The notes under the pieces: generated by a model
Databases searched by the model: none
What the model was told of the DNA's origin: nothing
Seen by the model: only the letters and a program-made list of their open reading frames with translations
Made by a program: the position numbers and the translations under genes
Assembly (NCBI RefSeq): GCF_029852145.1
Contig: NC_079975.1
Coordinates: forward strand, 7,626,001 to 7,690,000
Length of the DNA stretch: 64,000 bases
Reading direction: 5' to 3'
Source of the DNA: Microplitis mediator
Taxonomy: Eukaryota > Arthropoda > Insecta > Hymenoptera > Braconidae
Shown: positions 61,701-64,000 of the stretch, one piece after another
How positions within the stretch are numbered: position 1 is the stretch's first letter
How the letters are laid out: the number at the start of each line of letters is the position of its first letter

Positions 61701-63909
61701 AACTAACATCCGTATAAAAAAAACGGCTTTGACAAAAAAAAAACTTGTTTTTTTAAAAGATATCTTTATGACATCTTATAATTGTCTCAGTGTTACTTGG
61801 GTACCCAAGTATCAGACTTGGCTTTGTGTGATCTACAAAATATCAGTTTTTTGACCTATCGAAAAGGCACCAATATTTTTATTTTATTTTATTTATATGA
61901 ACAAAGAACCCAATAGCAAAGCCATTAATAGGGTTCCATACATAGATATATATATGTATAAGAGCGAGATACAGTATATAAAAAATAGTATAATTATTTA
62001 ATTATAGTTATGATTAGTCTACCAGGAATAGTTTACCAATATGTTGACAGAAATTTGTCATGATCCTGAAATTAGCAGACAATTAATAATTTTAGGATTT
62101 TATTTTGAACAATTAAATTTGAAAAAAAAAAAAAAGAAACTGAAAAAATGCACATGTAGAAAATTAAAAAGACTATTATTGCAATTTTTTTATAATTTAT
62201 CGTCTTTTAAAAAACCCAAAAATTATTAGACGTCGGCTAACTTCAGTATCATAAATTTTTCACCAAAAAAACGTCTAATTAAAAGACGATACAAGTGACA
62301 GCAAAAAGTAAATCACAAATAATTGTCAAATAAGTCATCATCGAAACGATTTTTTCATTGAAATGACTCTTAAAACGGAAAAAAAAACGCAAATTCCTCA
62401 TATATGACTCGTAAAACCAACATCCGTATTTCTTATTATTTATATAAAAAAACTTGGCTGTGATACAAAAAAAAATTTGTTCTTTTAAAAGATATCTCTA
62501 TGACATCTTAAAGTTGTCTCTGTGCTACTTAGGTAGGCATTCAAATTTTCAAATATTTTAAGAAATTGATAATATGGCAAATATATAAATTTTTCGTTAG
62601 TATTCCGTTACTTTGAAATATATAAAAGGCCAAGAACTTTGACCATTCATCCGTTTTTTAAATTATTCAAAATCCATTTAATTATTCAAGGTAAAACCTA
62701 CATCTCAATAACGATTTTATTTTTAATTATTTATTATCTTCTATACGAAATTCGCTAGACATAGAATATGTATTTATACAAATTGATAAAGATGAGATAT
62801 ATATTTATTAGCCGATTTATATTTTCTTATCAGTATTTCACACCAAAGTCTAGATAATATGTATATAATATATATATTAAGTAAATATGTTACATAACAA
62901 ATAACGAATTATTTTAAATTTGAATGTGACCAGCGAATTTAATTATCTCAAGGATTTAATAATGAAATATTTTTTGCACCACCGTTAATTAAACTTCTAG
63001 TAATAAAATAAAACTGACATTTGATTAAAAAAAAATGAAACTCACCTTGTTCTTTAACAATGAGCTTGACACCGTGAAAAAATCCACGAAATTGTGGATT
63101 AGCTGACCGCTGATCATTGATAAATTTGACTTTTATCGTCTCCATGGGTGTGACAGCAAGTACTGCTTCACAAATACCAGCACAGAGACCAGCTAAGAGA
63201 CGTCGCTGTGCATTTAATTTACCATCAGAATCAACCAAATGATTTTTAACTGTTTCAAATGAACCAAATCGCACTGCTGACTTTGGTATTGAGCCATAAA
63301 TTAAAACAGACAGGCCACGATATAAACCAAATACTCCATTTGTTTTTACTGTCTTTGTTACGCAGTCCCATATACCTGAGTATTGTTTACCAGCACCAGC
63401 TTTACCGTCTAATTGTAATTGAGTTTTAACATATTCTGTAGGATATGTTATACATATCTCAATACCACCAGTTATTCCTCCTGTAAATATACATATATAT
63501 ACGTAATGTTAAATTGTATTGAATAATTATATGATAATTTATTACAGCATTATCGCAATAATACTTTTTTAATTCATTATAAAATAGCTCAAGGTAATAA
63601 TTAATTACTTATTACTTTTAATAATTTAATTCATTTGTAATTTTTAAAAATTACTTTCATTTATTATTTATTATAATTCAAATATTTAAATTTAAAGAAA
63701 ATTCTTTTAATTATTTTAACTTTTTAAAAAATAATATTATTGTTTAAAAAAATACCGGCAATAATTCCTTTTACTCCAACGTTAGATGAAGCCGGAGCAG
63801 CTGCAGCACGATCCTGTAACCAAGGTCTTGATGGATAAGGATTACCTGGAACTCCTTTTGGAGTGTCTTTATAATTAGACATTGATTGAGCAAATGATAT
63901 AAAATCCAT
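58764..63909 (-). CDS. sea: Mitochondrial citrate carrier (tricarboxylate transport protein)
   Basis: Exons in transcript order: 63756-63909, 63046-63480, 60866-61086 and 58764-58946; phases agree and give 330 residues. Three mitochondrial-carrier signatures are present in the expected order: YPTEYVKTQLQ, TPMETIKVKF and TPIDVVKTRMQ (each P-x-[DE]-x-x-K), with six membrane helices expected. Other family blocks are GGITGGIEICITYPTEYVKT, FRGFFHGVKLIVKEQG, GVYQGVVPTIMKQGSNQAIR and VPRLGRVCLDVAITFMIYD. The protein exchanges mitochondrial citrate for cytosolic malate in the inner membrane, feeding fatty-acid synthesis and histone acetylation; the Drosophila gene is scheggia (family knowledge). The N-terminus (MDFISFAQSMSNYKDTPKG) is an extension before the first helix. 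Introns 2 and 3 are filled with repeats, including a retroelement remnant. Confidence 0.95.
59098..59819. repeat. CACAGAAAAA-ended element holding a retroelement remnant
   Basis: Left end CACAGAAAAAAAGCATTTCT and right end AGAAATCATATTTTTCTGTG are inverted repeats of about 23 bases. Interior phrases such as TGCAAAAAATTTCTCGAGAC resemble ones in the duplicated PTRH2 flank (about 31600-31770). It is in the last intron of the citrate carrier. Confidence 0.55.
59228..59629 (-). pseudogene. Reverse-transcriptase C-terminal remnant
   Basis: A 133-residue open frame with SFFYKVINGHIDSPEIL, RHSRLLNTEKPSKNYVRSGP and ISRIVNSVNAI resembles the region after the reverse-transcriptase domain of Jockey/RTE-like LINEs (the usual 'YKIINGxID...PSRRSR' layout). 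The polymerase core and endonuclease are missing. It lies in an intron of the citrate carrier and on the same strand. The call rests on pattern recognition only. Confidence 0.6.
61233..61802. repeat. CCCAAGTAGCACA-family element with nested MITE
   Basis: It starts TACCCAAGTAACACACTTGT and ends CAGTGTTACTTGGGTA, in citrate-carrier intron 2. A TGATCCTGAAGTTAGC-family unit (61491-61681) is inserted in it. Confidence 0.75.
61491..61681. repeat. TGATCCTGAAGTTAGC-family MITE, nested
   Basis: Ends TGATCCTGAAGTTAGCAGAC and GTCGGCTAACTTCAGTATCG are inverted; the interior has TATGCACACTCAGAAAAT and AGGTGCAAT. The flanks CTA and TAA could reflect a TA target duplication. Confidence 0.75.
61803..62533. 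repeat. Second CCCAAGTAGCACA-family element, tandem, with nested insertions
   Basis: It starts ACCCAAGTATCAGACTTGGC directly after the previous copy and ends GTGCTACTTAGGTA. It is enlarged by an extra segment around 61885-62040 (with AATAGGGTTCCATACATAGA) and by a TGATCCTGAAATTAGC-family unit at 62060-62252. That unit sits at a different place from the one in the neighbouring copy, so it inserted separately. Confidence 0.7.
62060..62252. repeat. TGATCCTGAAGTTAGC-family MITE, nested
   Basis: Ends TGATCCTGAAATTAGCAGAC and GTCGGCTAACTTCAGTATCA are inverted, with interior TGCACATGTAGAAAATT. It interrupts the GACAGAAATTTGTCACCG-like sequence of its host element. Confidence 0.75.
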
Positions 63910-64000
63910 GTTGAGAAAAATATATTAAGTTAACAAACTGCGGTTTATACTTGGGTTAACCCTGTCCACCTCCAACCGGTAAATGCTGGAGGCCTACTAA

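Overview
This is an AT-rich, intron-rich nuclear window from an insect. Gene content, short phase-clean introns and the load of small fold-back elements suggest a hymenopteran, possibly a parasitoid wasp; that placement is inference, the insect gene set is direct. No bacterial, viral or organellar backbone is seen.

Nine protein genes are readable, most of them exon by exon with GT-AG junctions whose phases add up. Left to right: the first coding exon of a midnolin/stuxnet homologue (minus, 5185-5645; the rest lies beyond the left edge or is unseen); AP-3 mu/carmine (plus, 7684-12675, 417 aa); SAGA subunit TADA1 (minus, 13155-16408, 325 aa); a THAP zinc-finger gene (plus, 16762-18414, 324 aa); AP-1/2 beta adaptin (minus, 19818-29531, 916 aa); a MYBBP1A-like nucleolar protein (minus, 31902-37179, 1277 aa); peptidyl-tRNA hydrolase 2 (plus, 38574-40674, 171 aa); a TTC28-like TPR-CHAT protein (minus, 41852-55675, 2073 aa); and the mitochondrial citrate carrier SLC25A1/scheggia (minus, 58764-63909, 330 aa). 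Pairs midnolin/AP3M, TADA1/THAP and MYBBP1A/PTRH2 are divergent; AP3M/TADA1 and PTRH2/TTC28 are convergent. The genes are ordinary housekeeping functions (vesicle coats, chromatin, nucleolus, translation rescue, citrate export), not one pathway.

The unusual part is the non-coding fraction. Introns and spacers are packed with inverted-repeat (MITE or fold-back) families: a CCCAAGTAGCACA-ended family (at least seven copies, some with other elements inside), a TGATCCTGAAGTTAGC-ended family, a CAGACAGTGCCCC-ended family, several one-off fold-backs of 0.5-1.1 kb, a ~105 bp tandem satellite, two non-LTR retrotransposon remnants, and a compound double-hairpin element in two copies whose stem changes are compensated. 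A ~1.05 kb block carrying the last part of the PTRH2 gene and its 3' flank is duplicated 9.7 kb away, just beyond the 3' end of MYBBP1A. These repeats are the best candidates for undescribed biology here.
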